Notes under the pieces: model-generated
Databases searched by the model: none
Told to the model about the DNA's origin: nothing
What the model saw: the letters and a program-made list of their open reading frames with translations, nothing else
Program-made: the position numbers and the translations under genes
In this document: positions 54,217-63,119 of the stretch, one piece after another
Numbering within the stretch: the stretch's first letter is position 1
How the letters are laid out: each line of letters begins with the position of its first letter
Source: Symbiodinium kawagutii
Taxonomy: Eukaryota; Sar; Dinophyceae; Suessiales; Symbiodiniaceae
Direction of reading: 5' to 3'
Length of the DNA stretch: 64,000 nt
NCBI GenBank assembly: GCA_009767595.1
Contig: VSDK01016433.1
Location: 42,309-106,308, forward strand

Positions 54217-54271
54217 CATCGACCACAGTGTCGCTGGGCCTCAGCAACATGATACTACTGACCATAACAAC
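54217..54271 (+). CDS. Predicted exon, left part of an interrupted segment
   Basis: Acceptor GGGTGAAG. Reads IDHSVAGPQQHDTTDHN up to the direct repeat ACAAC (54267-54271). A family C element follows. Exact removal continues the frame at 54374. A GT-AG reading in another frame (STTVSLGLSNMILLTITT) is also in phase. Confidence 0.5.
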
Positions 54272-54373
54272 TGGTTGGTGGTTTCAAATAGTTTTTATTT
54301 TCCCTAGTAACTATTAACAATTGGTTGGTTGACTGACATTTTTGAGAGGGGCTGAAACCACCCACCAGACAAC
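54272..54373. mobile_element. Family C element with ACAAC direct repeat
   Basis: CTGGTTGGTGGTTTCAAATAG on the left and GGCTGAAACCACCCACCAG on the right; ACAAC at 54267 and 54369. Confidence 0.85.
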
Positions 54374-54583
54374 ATTTCTTGGGGATCAGATCGAACAGCT
54401 ACAGTGGAAAAACATGAGCGGGTCAATTGGTTCAAGATGGCAGCGCCACCCCCAACTTGCAGGCACTACATGTTCCATCCGCGACCGCTTCTGATTAAAG
54501 GACCCCTGAGACTGGGTGCGGCAGGGATATTGGTGGTGCATGTCGCGCATTTGATGCGTGGAAATTTAGTCATGTTTATGTGA
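54374..54583 (+). CDS. Predicted exon, right part of an interrupted segment
   Basis: Reads ISWGSDRTATVEKHERVNWF, then KMAAPPPTCRHYMFHPRP, then LLIKGPLRLGAAGILVVHVA, and on to TGA at 54581. Open all the way from the element edge. The Ala/Gly/Val stretch near the end may be a membrane helix. An internal ATG at 54437 is an alternative start. Confidence 0.62.
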   Translation: MSWGSDRTATVEKHERVNWFKMAAPPPTCRHYMFHPRPLLIKGPLRLGAAGILVVHVAHLMRGNLVMFM

Positions 54584-54667
54584 TAAGCCAAGTAGACCTT
54601 GGGGTATCCAGGTAGTCCTAGGATGTCCTAGGTAGTCCCAGCTGTATATGTATGTTAATATGTGCAT

Positions 54668-54732
54668 GTATACGCATACATACATACATACATACATACA
54701 TACATACATACATACATACATACATACATACA

Positions 54733-54761
<29 letters not shown>
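54668..54761. repeat. CATA microsatellite
   Basis: About 23 uninterrupted CATA units. Confidence 0.97.
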
Positions 54762-54763
<2 letters not shown>

Positions 54764-54802
54764 GTATGTATCCAAAGTAACAGTTACAACAAACTTACTA
54801 AG

Positions 54803-54927
54803 TGGGATGGGGCATGAAGTATCTTCGTTTTTGGATCGTTTGTCAGCTCCTGAAATGTCGGTCTTTCACTCTGCTCAAGCGAGTGGTTCTTCGTTGGACC
54901 TAGCACCCCGGTGCTGGGCCCCTCCTG
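54803..54927 (+). CDS. Predicted internal exon, unknown protein
   Basis: AG at 54801-54802, donor CCTCCTG|GTTAGG. Reads GMGHEVSSFLDRLSAPEMSV, then FHSAQASGSSLDLAPRCWA. Confidence 0.6.
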
Positions 54928-55029
54928 GTTAGGTTGATTTGTTGGGCTAATGGGACCTTGGATGGTTACCCGATGGTTGCCTGATGCTTAGTTGATGGAT
55001 ACCCCATGGTTGATCAAATCCATTTACAG

Positions 55030-55156
55030 GCCAAGAAAAGACCAGTGCCACAATGGAGCCCTGGGATTTCGGACAGCTCCGCTCTCAAGTGGCCATGTCC
55101 CCAGCGCAACTTGCCAGTTTCATAGGTGCCCTGGAGTTGACCAACCCGATTTCATG
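55030..55156 (+). CDS. Predicted internal exon, unknown protein
   Basis: Acceptor CATTTACAG, strong donor TTCATG|GTAAAC. Reads QEKTSATMEPWDFGQLRSQV, then AMSPAQLASFIGALELTNPI. Helical, well-formed composition; ends two bases into a codon. Confidence 0.8.
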
Positions 55157-55362
55157 GTAAACGTTTGACAGTGTCCCATGTCAAGCAAGTTGCATGCTAC
55201 TGATTTAAGAATAGATTTCAAGCCCAAAATCTATTGGGGTTGATGTTTGCGATCTTTTCTTAAATCAGTACCCCCCCAATTCTTTGCAACCCCAGAATTG
55301 CTACTGACTTGTTACTAAACCCTCGTTGCAAGCCCAAATCGCTGACCATGTTGCTCCGCTAG

Positions 55363-55469
55363 GAGCTGGTCGACCCAGCAACGAAGCTGCGGGCAACTGG
55401 ACTCGCGAAGGTTTGCTGCAAAAAGCTGGGGACCGAAAGGTTGACGCAGAGCTCTTCCCACGCGCGCAG
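55363..55469 (+). CDS. Predicted exon, frame uncertain
   Basis: Acceptor CTCCGCTAG. Spliced from 55156 the frame reads SWSTQQRSCGQLDSRRF. Read alone at phase 0 it gives ELVDPATKLRATGLAKVCC. Donors at GCGAAG|GTTTGC (55410) or GCGCAG|GTGCCT (55469). Confidence 0.5.
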
Positions 55470-55772
55470 GTGCCTGGCTCAGCATGACAACAGCAGTGAT
55501 TTGAGGATGATGTTGCAACAGGAGATTGATGGAGATTGGCACTTTGAGAATGATTCAGAATATTTCAGAATGATCCTTGAACAAGATGTTGGTGATTCCT
55601 CAAGGTGATAGTGAAACAGCGAGATGGCATCAGATTTCTTGAGACTTCACCACTTCTGAACCCATAGGGTGACCCAAAGGTATGCCTTAGACCTGGGAAC
55701 CATCGGTGCACAGCGGTTCCCATGGAGCGGAGTTGGTGGATGGGTTTGCTGCCAGGCCTTTGACGGTTCCAG

Positions 55773-55832
55773 ACCGCAGAAGATGACTTTGAGGACTGCG
55801 GGACCGATGGCCTGGTAGATTTGGCGAGCTGG
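55773..55832 (+). CDS. Predicted short exon ending in a family A terminus
   Basis: Acceptor GACGGTTCCAG; reads TAEDDFEDCGTDGLVDLASW, exactly 20 codons to GCTGG|GTCAAC, where the donor lies inside the element end. If the element is removed exactly, the frame ends VDLVS and TGA. Confidence 0.55.
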
Positions 55833-56121
55833 GTCAACCAACCAATGGTGAAGCCTAGCTGGTTAGTAATGGTTAATGTTAGGGGATAATAAGCAACAAT
55901 AATAGGGGATATACCAGCTAGATATGGCTATGGCTGGTTATAATGGTTAATAATAGGGGATGATAACTAGAAACTATAGGGATATACCAGCTAGATATGG
56001 CGAGCTGGGTCAAGCAGTTAAGCAACCAGCCTTTCATGGGGGATAATAACCAGCAATTTCATAGGGAAAACAATGATTAATCATGGGGGAACCGGGGGTA
56101 CGGGGTTTTGACCCACAGCCA
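55824..56121. mobile_element. Nested or tandem family A copies
   Basis: Left ends GGCGAGCTGGGTCAA at 55824 and 56000, partial copy near 55920, right end TTTTGACCCACAGCC at 56119. ATTTGG occurs at both outer junctions. Confidence 0.78.
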
Positions 56122-56226
56122 TTTGGTTTCATGAAAATCATGTTTTTTAATGGTTTTCCAACAAGAACTTCGATGAATGTCATGATGAACATGGTGATAT
56201 TCTGTTGGAAAACCCGCAATGTACGA

Positions 56227-56330
56227 CTGGTTGGTGGTCTGAAACATGTTTCATTTTCCCAAATGTAATTTTTAAGATATGGTTGGTTGACTTTCGCTTC
56301 ATGACGGGGTGGTGACCAACCACCAACCAG
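56227..56330. mobile_element. Family C element abutting an exon
   Basis: CTGGTTGGTGGTCTGAA on the left and GACCAACCACCAACCAG on the right. The exon begins at the next base. No matching direct repeat is visible. Confidence 0.82.
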
Positions 56331-56482
56331 AAAATCATGCATGGGCAATGGGCGTGTCTCCCGCAACCAAAGAGGTCACGAAGACTGACCCAGGTCCAAC
56401 GGCTACCGCGCGGTTGGTCGATGTGACCGGTTCAATGTCCAGCAGATTTTCTCCCCTGTCAAGAGAAAGACCTAAGCCAGTG
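56331..56482 (+). CDS. Predicted exon, unknown protein
   Basis: The acceptor is the last AG of the family C element (ACCAACCAG). Reads NHAWAMGVSPATKEVTKTD, then PGPTATARLVDVTGSMSSR, then FSPLSRERPKPV, with donor CCAGTG|GTTAAG or TAA at 56489. Upstream a possible exon 56166-56229 (FDECHDEHGDILLENPQ) joins in phase. Confidence 0.75.
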
Positions 56483-56517
56483 GTTAAGTAATGGTCAACG
56501 AGACTGGTTTCATAGAA

Positions 56518-56618
56518 CTGGTTGGTAGTCTTGAACATGTTTTATCCTCATGGTAACAGTTGGTTGGTTGACTTGCGCATATTTTTCATGACGGGGTGGT
56601 GAAAAAACACCAACCAGA
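56518..56618. mobile_element. Family C element
   Basis: CTGGTTGGTAGTCTTGAAC on the left and AAAAACACCAACCAG on the right, 36 bases after the exon. Confidence 0.8.
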
Positions 56619-56814
56619 TAGGATCGATTATCAACCATTCTAACCATATATAACCATTATTGACCATTATTAACCACTAGTTAACCATGGTCAATGACAG
56701 CAATGCTCAGCCGTTGGTTGCCTTGACCTTGCTCAACACGGAGGAAGACCTGAGACCAACCATCCCAAGGTCGATTGGCTGGGCTATGGTGATACTTCGG
56801 TTCGTGTAGAAATT

Positions 56815-56963
56815 GAGGTTTCTCAAGCCAGTTTGGGAACTCCCAAAGATGGGTGGTTTATTGCTATAAATGGATAAATAAAAAGTTTTTCCCATTTTAT
56901 CACTATTAATGGTTTCAAAAAAGGATGATGACTGGGGGTACCCCTATGACTCGAGAAACCACC
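56815..56963. mobile_element. Family B element, enlarged
   Basis: GAGGTTTCTCAAGCCAGTTTGG on the left and CCCTATGACTCGAGAAACCACCA on the right; longer core with two ATAAATGGAT-like stretches. Confidence 0.78.
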
Positions 56964-57043
56964 ATAGACTGTAGATATTCGCAGATTCACCTATGCCAAG
57001 TGGAAGTTCAACACTTACACGCCTCATGTATATCACACCATAG

Positions 57044-57223
57044 GCGGACAAGGACAAGGACCCCCCCTCAGCACAAGCTTCGCGCCAGGGACTATGTGAG
57101 CTTGCTCGAGAATCGCACCATGGAGGCAGCCACAGCCAAGCGCAAGCTGCTTGGTTGCGGCAGTCCAACGGCTCCAACATCAACCCCCAAACAACCAACT
57201 AATGCAGCCGTGCCAATGTGCAG
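57044..57223 (+). CDS. Predicted internal exon, basic and Pro/Thr-rich
   Basis: Acceptor ACACCATAG, consensus donor ATGTGCAG|GTGAGG. Reads RTRTRTPPQHKLRARDYVS, then LLENRTMEAATAKRKLLGCG, then SPTAPTSTPKQPTNAAVPM. A short helix (DYVSLLENRTMEAATAKRKL) is flanked by disorder. Confidence 0.78.
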
Positions 57224-57496
57224 GTGAGGTGTTTGGTGTGATTTTTTTGGTATAGCACATTGACTTGCCACTTCCTTATGATTTCTTGAACAAGTATGTT
57301 TGTTATGTTACCCCCACGTAATTCTGTAAGGTAATGCTTGTTTGAGATTAGATTGAATTGGTATCCATCCTAATGCAACACCTGTACGGCTGGTCAACCT
57401 ACTATAGAATCTCAATTGTAGTTGCCTACAGCGCTGTCACTCGCCTGGTCAAACCAGCTCTTTTTTGAGTCTGAGTCTGATGCTCTGTGTTGTGTG

Positions 57497-57712
57497 AAGT
57501 TGATGCTACTTCACGGATGGGTTGGGGTGGGGTGGGGCAGGTTAAGGTTCACTTGCCCTTGCATCACTGAAGTTGATGCTACGTCATGGGGTGGGCTTGG
57601 GTGGGGCATGTTAACATTCGCTTGCCCTCGCGTCACTGAAGTTGATGCTATGTCACGGATGGGGTAGGGTTGGGTGGGGTGGGGCATGCTAACGTTCCTG
57701 TGCACTTGCGTC
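57497..57712. repeat. Relatives of the 12-bp minisatellite borders
   Basis: Three about 70-base units carrying GAAGTTGATGCTAC, then GGGGTGGGGCATG, then AACGTTC and CTTGCGTCA, like the borders at 48.7-49.3 kb, without the 12-bp expansion. Confidence 0.82.
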
Positions 57713-57720
57713 ATTCAGGT

Positions 57721-57925
57721 TGAAACTTCATAGAAGTTGTCATAGTTTCAAAAAGTTGTCATGGTTTCGTAGAAATTGTCATAGATTCTAATGATTTGTC
57801 ATCGTTTGATAGCAGTTGTCACTGTTTAATTGAAATCTGTTGTCATTTTTTCAAAGAAGCTATCATCGTGTCGTCAGTTGTCATCGTTTCAAAGAAGCTG
57901 TCATCGTTTCAAAGAAGTTGTTATC
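57721..57925. repeat. TTGTCATCGTTTCAAAGAAG repeats
   Basis: About nine degenerate 20-base units. Confidence 0.85.
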
Positions 57926-58250
57926 GAAGAAGGATATCATTATTTTTGGGGTGGGGACAGGGGTATGGGGGTGGGGGTGGTGGGGGGGGGGCAAGGTTAA
58001 ACTGTCGTGAACTATTGGACCGCGTTTTTTTGAAATGTTATCAGTGAGTCTGGAAACGTCTGCACAATGCAAAGCCAAACGACTTGCCAAAGGCATTGTC
58101 GAAACACTTGAAGAAAAACAGATGAGGAGAAAAACATTAGTTTCTGCCGCGGACATTTTGCCACATTTTTGATGTGCCCGCACTACCGGTGTAAAGCACA
58201 GAAACGCATAATATATCACCCAGGTGACCAGCGGCGTTGCTCACTTGCAG

Positions 58251-58310
58251 GTAGCATTGTTCACCAACCCAGACACTCGAGTACTAGTCAAATACCAAAA
58301 AGCTGCACTA
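58251..58310 (+). CDS. Predicted internal exon, unknown protein
   Basis: Acceptor GCTCACTTGCAG, donor GCACTA|GTCCAT, 20 codons, phase 0. Reads VALFTNPDTRVLVKYQKAAL. Confidence 0.52.
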
Positions 58311-58579
58311 GTCCATAGAACGCCTATATACGTGTTGCACAGTTGGACCCCATGCATATCTTTAAATGGTTGGGAGTGCTCGATGGCTCGGGATAGCTCG
58401 TGCGCAGCGGCTGTAAGGCCGGCCTTCAAAAGAAGATGAACTAAAAACGCTCAAGTTTAGAGGCTTAGATTGCCAGTTGAGCACTAAGTGGCTGTATTGT
58501 AGGTGGCTATGGGTTGGCAAATACTTGATCATGTTCTACAACCTGTTTCTTGCGGGGGGTAGCTCATAGCAACCAGTAG

Positions 58580-58664
58580 AAAAAGAATCCTCTATGAACG
58601 GTGGCTCGGTGACAGCGTTCTCTTCAGGTTGCACTATGCCTATTTGCCCTTGGATGTGAACGAG
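58580..58664 (+). CDS. Predicted internal exon, unknown protein
   Basis: Acceptor AACCAGTAG, donor AACGAG|GTGGGC. Reads RILYERWLGDSVLFRLHYAY, then LPLDVNE. The frame stays open (VGPEHWG) to a second possible donor at 58684. Confidence 0.7.
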
Positions 58665-58815
58665 GTGGGCCCTGAGCACTGGGGTTCTACCTGGGTTGTT
58701 TCAAGCAGGGAGTCATTGAGTGAATCTTTAGCTGCATTTGTAATCACTGTTTCTTTAGTCTGAGTGGTTGATAATGGTTAGTAATCGGGAATGATAGGGG
58801 ATAGAACCCAAGAAT

Positions 58816-58922
58816 GTGGTGTTTCTTGCAATGGGGGACTCCCCAAAGTATCCACTATGAACATCTTTTTTGGCGATAAACCAAGCATTTTTTGGGCTAC
58901 CTATGGCTTGAGAACCCTACCA
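58816..58922. mobile_element. Family B element
   Basis: TGGTGTTTCTTGCAATGGGGG on the left and CTATGGCTTGAGAACCCTACCA on the right. Confidence 0.72.
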
Positions 58923-58959
58923 TATCGCTTGCAATCAGTCGTTTTCCGTTTCATGAACC

Positions 58960-58992
58960 ATGGCAGTGACATCGGAGCAACAAATGCAACTT
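58960..58992 (+). CDS. Predicted start exon, left part of an interrupted segment
   Basis: ATG in context AACCATGGC; reads MAVTSEQQMQL, 11 codons, ending at direct repeat ACTT. Exact removal of the family A element continues the frame at 59092. An alternative GT-AG model uses another frame (FRFMNHGSDIGATNATWLW) and joins PLEFVNRS. Confidence 0.5.
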
Positions 58993-59091
58993 GGCTGTGG
59001 GTCAAAACCCCGTACCCCTGGTTACCCTATCATTGACCATTAGTTGGTGGAAATCCCCCATTAGTTGATTAATATTGACCCATAGCCACTT
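58993..59091. mobile_element. Family A element with ACTT direct repeat
   Basis: GGCTGTGGGTCAAAACC on the left and TTGACCCATAGCC on the right; ACTTG at both junctions. Confidence 0.85.
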
Positions 59092-59208
59092 GAATTTGTC
59101 AATCGTTCAATGATTGACGGCGCCACCGTCGCAGAGGTCTATCTCAACTTCTCTGCAACCCTTCCGGAGATCTTAGATGGCAAGGCCCCTGCGCCCTGCT
59201 GTTGCAGC
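59092..59208 (+). CDS. Predicted exon, right part of an interrupted segment
   Basis: Reads EFVNRSMIDGATVAEVYLNF, then SATLPEILDGKAPAPCCC, 39 codons to a donor GCAGC|GTGCTG. Strong coding character. Confidence 0.68.
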
Positions 59209-59839
59209 GTGCTGATTCGAGTTGTGCTGGTGCGGTTAGGTGTTCTGCGAGGGTCGTAGCAGAACTATGCTTGGTGAAACTTTGCTGGTGTTTTTCTTTT
59301 CCTTGGGGGGGTCTATGTTTGGAACTCTCAGATGAAAACTGACAAATTTCTTGAAGGGAATGCCAGGGATTAGTGTCAAAAGGCCATGCTGGTGGATTCT
59401 TGTCGGGTCATGCGGTTTCTATATTGCCTGATACAGGTACATCTATTCCATGGACATCAACTGTTATGTTGCAACACTTAATGTTGACACTCGTTGATCA
59501 AGTGCATGTAAGTACGATCGAGTAACATCAGTGATGTCATAGTGGTTCAGCTCAGCAAAACAGCAGTTTCACCCATCATGATTCTCAATGGTAGACGATG
59601 GTGATAGTTAAAATAAGAATGGTTTATGAATACAAATTTTGTAACAGTTAGTCATGGTCAAATAACACTTGACAATGCTTAATCTATTTTAGATGTTCAT
59701 TTGTCGAGTCCACTGATCGGTTGATGATTCACCATCAGTGAAAATGATGGACGATGACTACAGCTTGATACAGCACTGCTCACAGGGTATCCTGCACGTT
59801 TTGCACGGCCATCATGAACCAGCGAGTTTTCCAGCCAAT
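59209..59839. other. Intron-like sequence
   Basis: No exon recognised; GATGGTGATAG and TCATGGTCAAATAA words. Confidence 0.4.
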
Positions 59840-60000
59840 CAACCAGCTAACCAAGCCAACCAGCGAGGCAAACACCTAAGAAACCAGCCAAGTAACCATG
59901 CAAAGTAACCAGCTATGTAACCGTGCAAAGTAAGCAGCTAAGTAACCAGCCATTTAAGTAGCCAGCAAAATAATCATCTCAGCAACCAGCTAAGCAACCA
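59840..60000. repeat. TAACCAGCTAAG repeats
   Basis: About ten degenerate units of AACCAGC(T/C)AAGTAACC. Confidence 0.85.
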
Positions 60001-60057
60001 GCCAGGTAACCATCATGAAGCATCAGCCATCATGACAGCTAAGCGTCTTCCCCGGAG

Positions 60058-60224
60058 GTTGATCACATGGGCAGCGTCTTCACGCTTGGTGGAGCTCTTA
60101 TGGGCGCGCCGCCGCATCACCATGGGCCCGCGGTCAACTCCCTGGTCTACGGCGGGGGGTGGCCGTGTGGTTGGGAGTTGAGTCCCGGGGGATCGTTGGG
60201 CGAAGAAGGTGGTCCGCAGGCGGG
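60058..60224 (+). CDS. Predicted exon, Gly-rich
   Basis: Acceptor CCCGGAG, donor GGCGGG|GTAATG. Reads VDHMGSVFTLGGALMGAPPH, then HHGPAVNSLVYGGGWPCGWE, then LSPGGSLGEEGGPQA. Highest GC of the island; other frames are open but less natural. Joins in phase to 60441. Confidence 0.68.
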
Positions 60225-60289
60225 GTAATGATGCGGTGAACCAACGATTGGTCAATGATGGCTTCTGATTGTCAATGGATGATGGCTTC

Positions 60290-60420
60290 TGATTGTCAAT
60301 GGATGATGGATAATGATGGTGAATTGATAATGATTAATGATGGTGAATTACTGATGATTAACGATGGTTGATTGATGATGATCAATGATGATCAATGATG
60401 GTTAATTAATATGTGTTGGT
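60290..60420. repeat. AATGATGGTGAATTGATGATT texture
   Basis: Repeated GATGATTAATGATGG words between two exons. Confidence 0.75.
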
Positions 60421-60440
60421 TCATTGTTCACACTCTGTAG

Positions 60441-60487
60441 GGACGGTGTACAGCAATCTCCTTCGAGTTGCCCTACGGGCAACACCT
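60441..60487 (+). CDS. Predicted short exon
   Basis: Acceptor CACTCTGTAG, donor CACCT|GTAAAA. Spliced from 60224 it reads DGVQQSPSSCPTGNT. Its one-base overhang fits the exon at 61574. Confidence 0.58.
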
Positions 60488-60674
60488 GTAAAAATGATGG
60501 TTCATTAATGATGATGAAAGGTGGCGAGTGATGGATCAATGATGGCCGATAGTCAGCGACAATGAAGAACCCATCTGATGCGCTTTGCACCAGACGTTCG
60601 GCACCTCACGGCAGGGTGCTATCAATTCTCCCACGGGATTCTGCTTCAACAGCAGGAGGATGTTGTTTTGTGTA

Positions 60675-60790
60675 TGGTGGTTTCTCAAAGTTGGGAACTC
60701 CAAACAGATGTTGGAAATGTTTGGCTTAGTACTACAAATGGTGGATAAAGGATGATTTGGGGGGGTCTGCTATTTTGAGAAGCACCCACA
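60675..60790. mobile_element. Family B element
   Basis: TGGTGGTTTCTCAAAGTTGGG on the left and CTGCTATTTTGAGAAGCACCCA on the right. Confidence 0.82.
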
Positions 60791-61296
60791 TGGTACTGGT
60801 GGTCATTTTTTCTTGGTACCCATTTCTGTGGGGTACCATATAGGGTATCCATTTGGATCTTCGGTAAAGCCAACATTTTTTTGCAATCAAACAGCATTGA
60901 ATTGGTTGTTTGCCTGAAACTATGGCAGCACTGTCCCCACAGGAACAGTGGCTCAGTGGCCCAATGTTGGAAATAAATTTGTTCCTGTGGCACGATACCA
61001 ACATTGCACTATGCGGTAATGATGGTTGAGAATGGTGCAACAGGTAACAGCTACTAACAATTTCCGATGACTACAGCTTCTAGTCAGCATGAACAATCAT
61101 GTTTAGTAAGATTGCCATGATCCATCACGGTGAATGCTGCTCAATGATGCTTGACATAAAAGTCAAAGTGACAGGGGTTTATAGCAACGACTACCTAGGA
61201 GTAGAATGGCTTTATTGACAAAGATGGTACCTGGAGTTGCCAAAGACACACAGCATTCGTGACAGAAGCATCACATTTATAGGGTCTGAGTAGCAT

Positions 61297-61427
61297 ATGA
61301 CGACACCCCATGTTGAAGATTTGCTTGCAAGAAGTGACATGGGATTAGACGGTGGCAGTCCCCTGCACTCCTGGCTGAGAACCCATCCCAACGCTATGAA
61401 CCAAACTCATTTGGAAGCAAACTTTTT
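61297..61427 (+). CDS. Possible exon upstream of family C
   Basis: Open frame TTPHVEDLLARSDMGLDGGS, then PLHSWLRTHPNAMNQTHLEA, ending at TTTTTCTG|GTTGGT. Its phase does not match the next exon, so it may not be coding. Confidence 0.35.
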
Positions 61428-61573
61428 CTGGTTGGTGTCAAACATTTCTTATTTTCCCAAATGTATTCCCAAATGGTTGGTTGGTTGGTATTGCTTGACT
61501 CATATTGGTTGGTTGGTTGGTATTGCTTGACTCATATTTTTCATGACGAGGTGGCTGTTCGCACCACCACCAG
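61428..61573. mobile_element. Family C element with internal duplication
   Basis: CTGGTTGGTGTCAAAC on the left and GCACCACCACCAG on the right; GGTTGGTATTGCTTGACTCA is duplicated inside. Confidence 0.75.
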
Positions 61574-61680
61574 CCGCCGTGTCATTTTTGCCAGGTCAGA
61601 AGCTGTGGTTTCTGGATCCTCCCGGCAAGGAGATCGTGGCCCATGAAACCATGTACGACGCTGGGCCGGCTCGGAACGGC
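61574..61680 (+). CDS. Predicted internal exon, unknown protein
   Basis: Begins at the AG that ends the family C element. Reads AVSFLPGQKLWFLDPPGKEI, then VAHETMYDAGPARNG, ending AACGGC|GTGTGG at phase 0. A later acceptor (TTTTTGCCAG, 61594) keeps the same frame. Confidence 0.72.
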
Positions 61681-61689
61681 GTGTGGTGA

Positions 61690-62657
61690 CTGATGGTGGT
61701 CGGGATGGTCCATGGTCATTTCTGGGGATTCATCATGGTGATTTGGGGATTCATCATTCTTTTAGTATGTGCACCACTGATGAATCCCCAGATTCCCACT
61801 TTAGTGTGGAAAAATCATCATCCACCACAGACACTAAAATCATATGTGCAAGGCTGATGATTTTTCTGTAGCTCCCACTGGGCATCAGCCACAGACACAT
61901 TTGATGTTGCTGAATCTCCACTGAGGACTACTTGCTGCGAACACAGGGAGCGTGCAAAGCTCAGATGTTGCTATAATTTGTGGAGGTAGGTGTTACGCGT
62001 TCATTAACTTTTGAGGTTCTTGGATTGAAGTGATTGAACCCTGGCCGAAGATTTTTCAGTGATTTTCCGTGCCCTATAATGCCAATTCTCACGTGCTGTG
62101 ATCATTTTCGGGCCTGCCTTCCGCTCTGCAGATGGCCCAGTAAGGAACTTGAAAAAATAGCTTCCTATGCTTTTGAATCATGGCTCCAGAAATATTGTTA
62201 ATAGTTGTTATTGTGATTGTCGATGGTCAAGATGCAGCAATCATCACCAACACACTGGAGCAACGGCTCGGATTTTCCATGGCATCGAGGCCGCAGTCCC
62301 GTCGATGCTTGCAAGATGCTGGCGACCTTCTTTTCGTGCAGCTTGGCTTGGCTTGGCTTGCCAGGTGATGCTTGATCTGAGCCCAAGTATCAGCAATGTG
62401 ATGGTTCTGCGAAGCACAGAGTGGCCATGTCTCCAGTTAGCAACAACAAACCAGCAAGCTACAGCTCTTGATTGCAATGATGGTGGTTGTGATTCAACGC
62501 ATGTTAACACTACCCCAATTTTCAGAAACATCAAGTTCATTAATTCAACTCACCATTATACCAATTATTTGTCAAATCGACCATCATCGTCCATCATTCG
62601 CCATCATCCATCATTAACCATCATTAACCATCCATCATCCATCATCCATCACCCATC
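61690..62657. other. Intron-like; possible inverted repeat near 61720-61860
   Basis: GGGGATTCATCA repeats face TGATGAATCCCC. + frames at 62167-62676 run through CCATCATCCATC low complexity and are not called. Confidence 0.45.
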
Positions 62658-62658
62658 A

Positions 62659-62758
62659 GGTGGTTTCTCAAAATAGGGGTACCCCCAATCATCCAATACT
62701 AGTCATAATTGGAAATAAACAACCATTTTCGGGGTACCCCCATTTTAAGAAACCACCA
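62659..62758. mobile_element. Family B element
   Basis: GGTGGTTTCTCAAAATAGGGG on the left and CCCCATTTTAAGAAACCACC on the right, with ATCA on both sides. Confidence 0.88.
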
Positions 62759-62817
62759 TCATGCCCATCATCAACCATTCCAACGGTATCCAATTCGACA
62801 TCGGCTCTGGCACTGAG

Positions 62818-62871
62818 GCCGCGTGGCTGGACGCATGGCACCCTTTGTCTCAGTCGCGACTGCCTGGGCGT
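62818..62871 (+). CDS. Predicted internal exon, unknown protein
   Basis: Acceptor CACTGAG, donor GGGCGT|GTCCCT, 18 codons, phase 0, continuing 61680. Reads AAWLDAWHPLSQSRLPGR. The overlapping frame ALRPRGWTHGTLCLSRD is an alternative. Confidence 0.55.
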
Positions 62872-62937
62872 GTCCCTGGAGTGCCGTGACGGCGTCTGAT
62901 GGATGATGGATGTGATGTCACACGGCTCATCTGTAGA

Positions 62938-63012
62938 TGGCTATGGGTCAATATTAACTAACCAATAATAGGGGATAATGACCAACAATACTAAGGGAAA
63001 CAATGGTTAATG
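62938..63012. mobile_element. Family A element, right end replaced
   Basis: TGGCTATGGGTCAATATTAAC and the usual core, then directly joined to a family B element. Confidence 0.7.
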
Positions 63013-63014
63013 AT

Positions 63015-63115
63015 GTGGTTTCTCAAAATTGGGACCCTCAAAAAATGGTTGGCTTATGACTATAAATGACTCATGAAGGATGATTGATCGGGGTACCCCC
63101 ATTCTGAGAAACACC
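63015..63115. mobile_element. Family B element
   Basis: GTGGTTTCTCAAAATTGGG on the left and CCCCCATTCTGAGAAACACCCA on the right. Confidence 0.82.
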
Positions 63116-63119
63116 CATC

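Noticed and set aside
55565-55841. Minus-strand ORFs of 64-90 codons
   Set aside because: Overlap the + exon 55773-55832, whose frame has matched splice sites; the minus frames start in a family A terminus.
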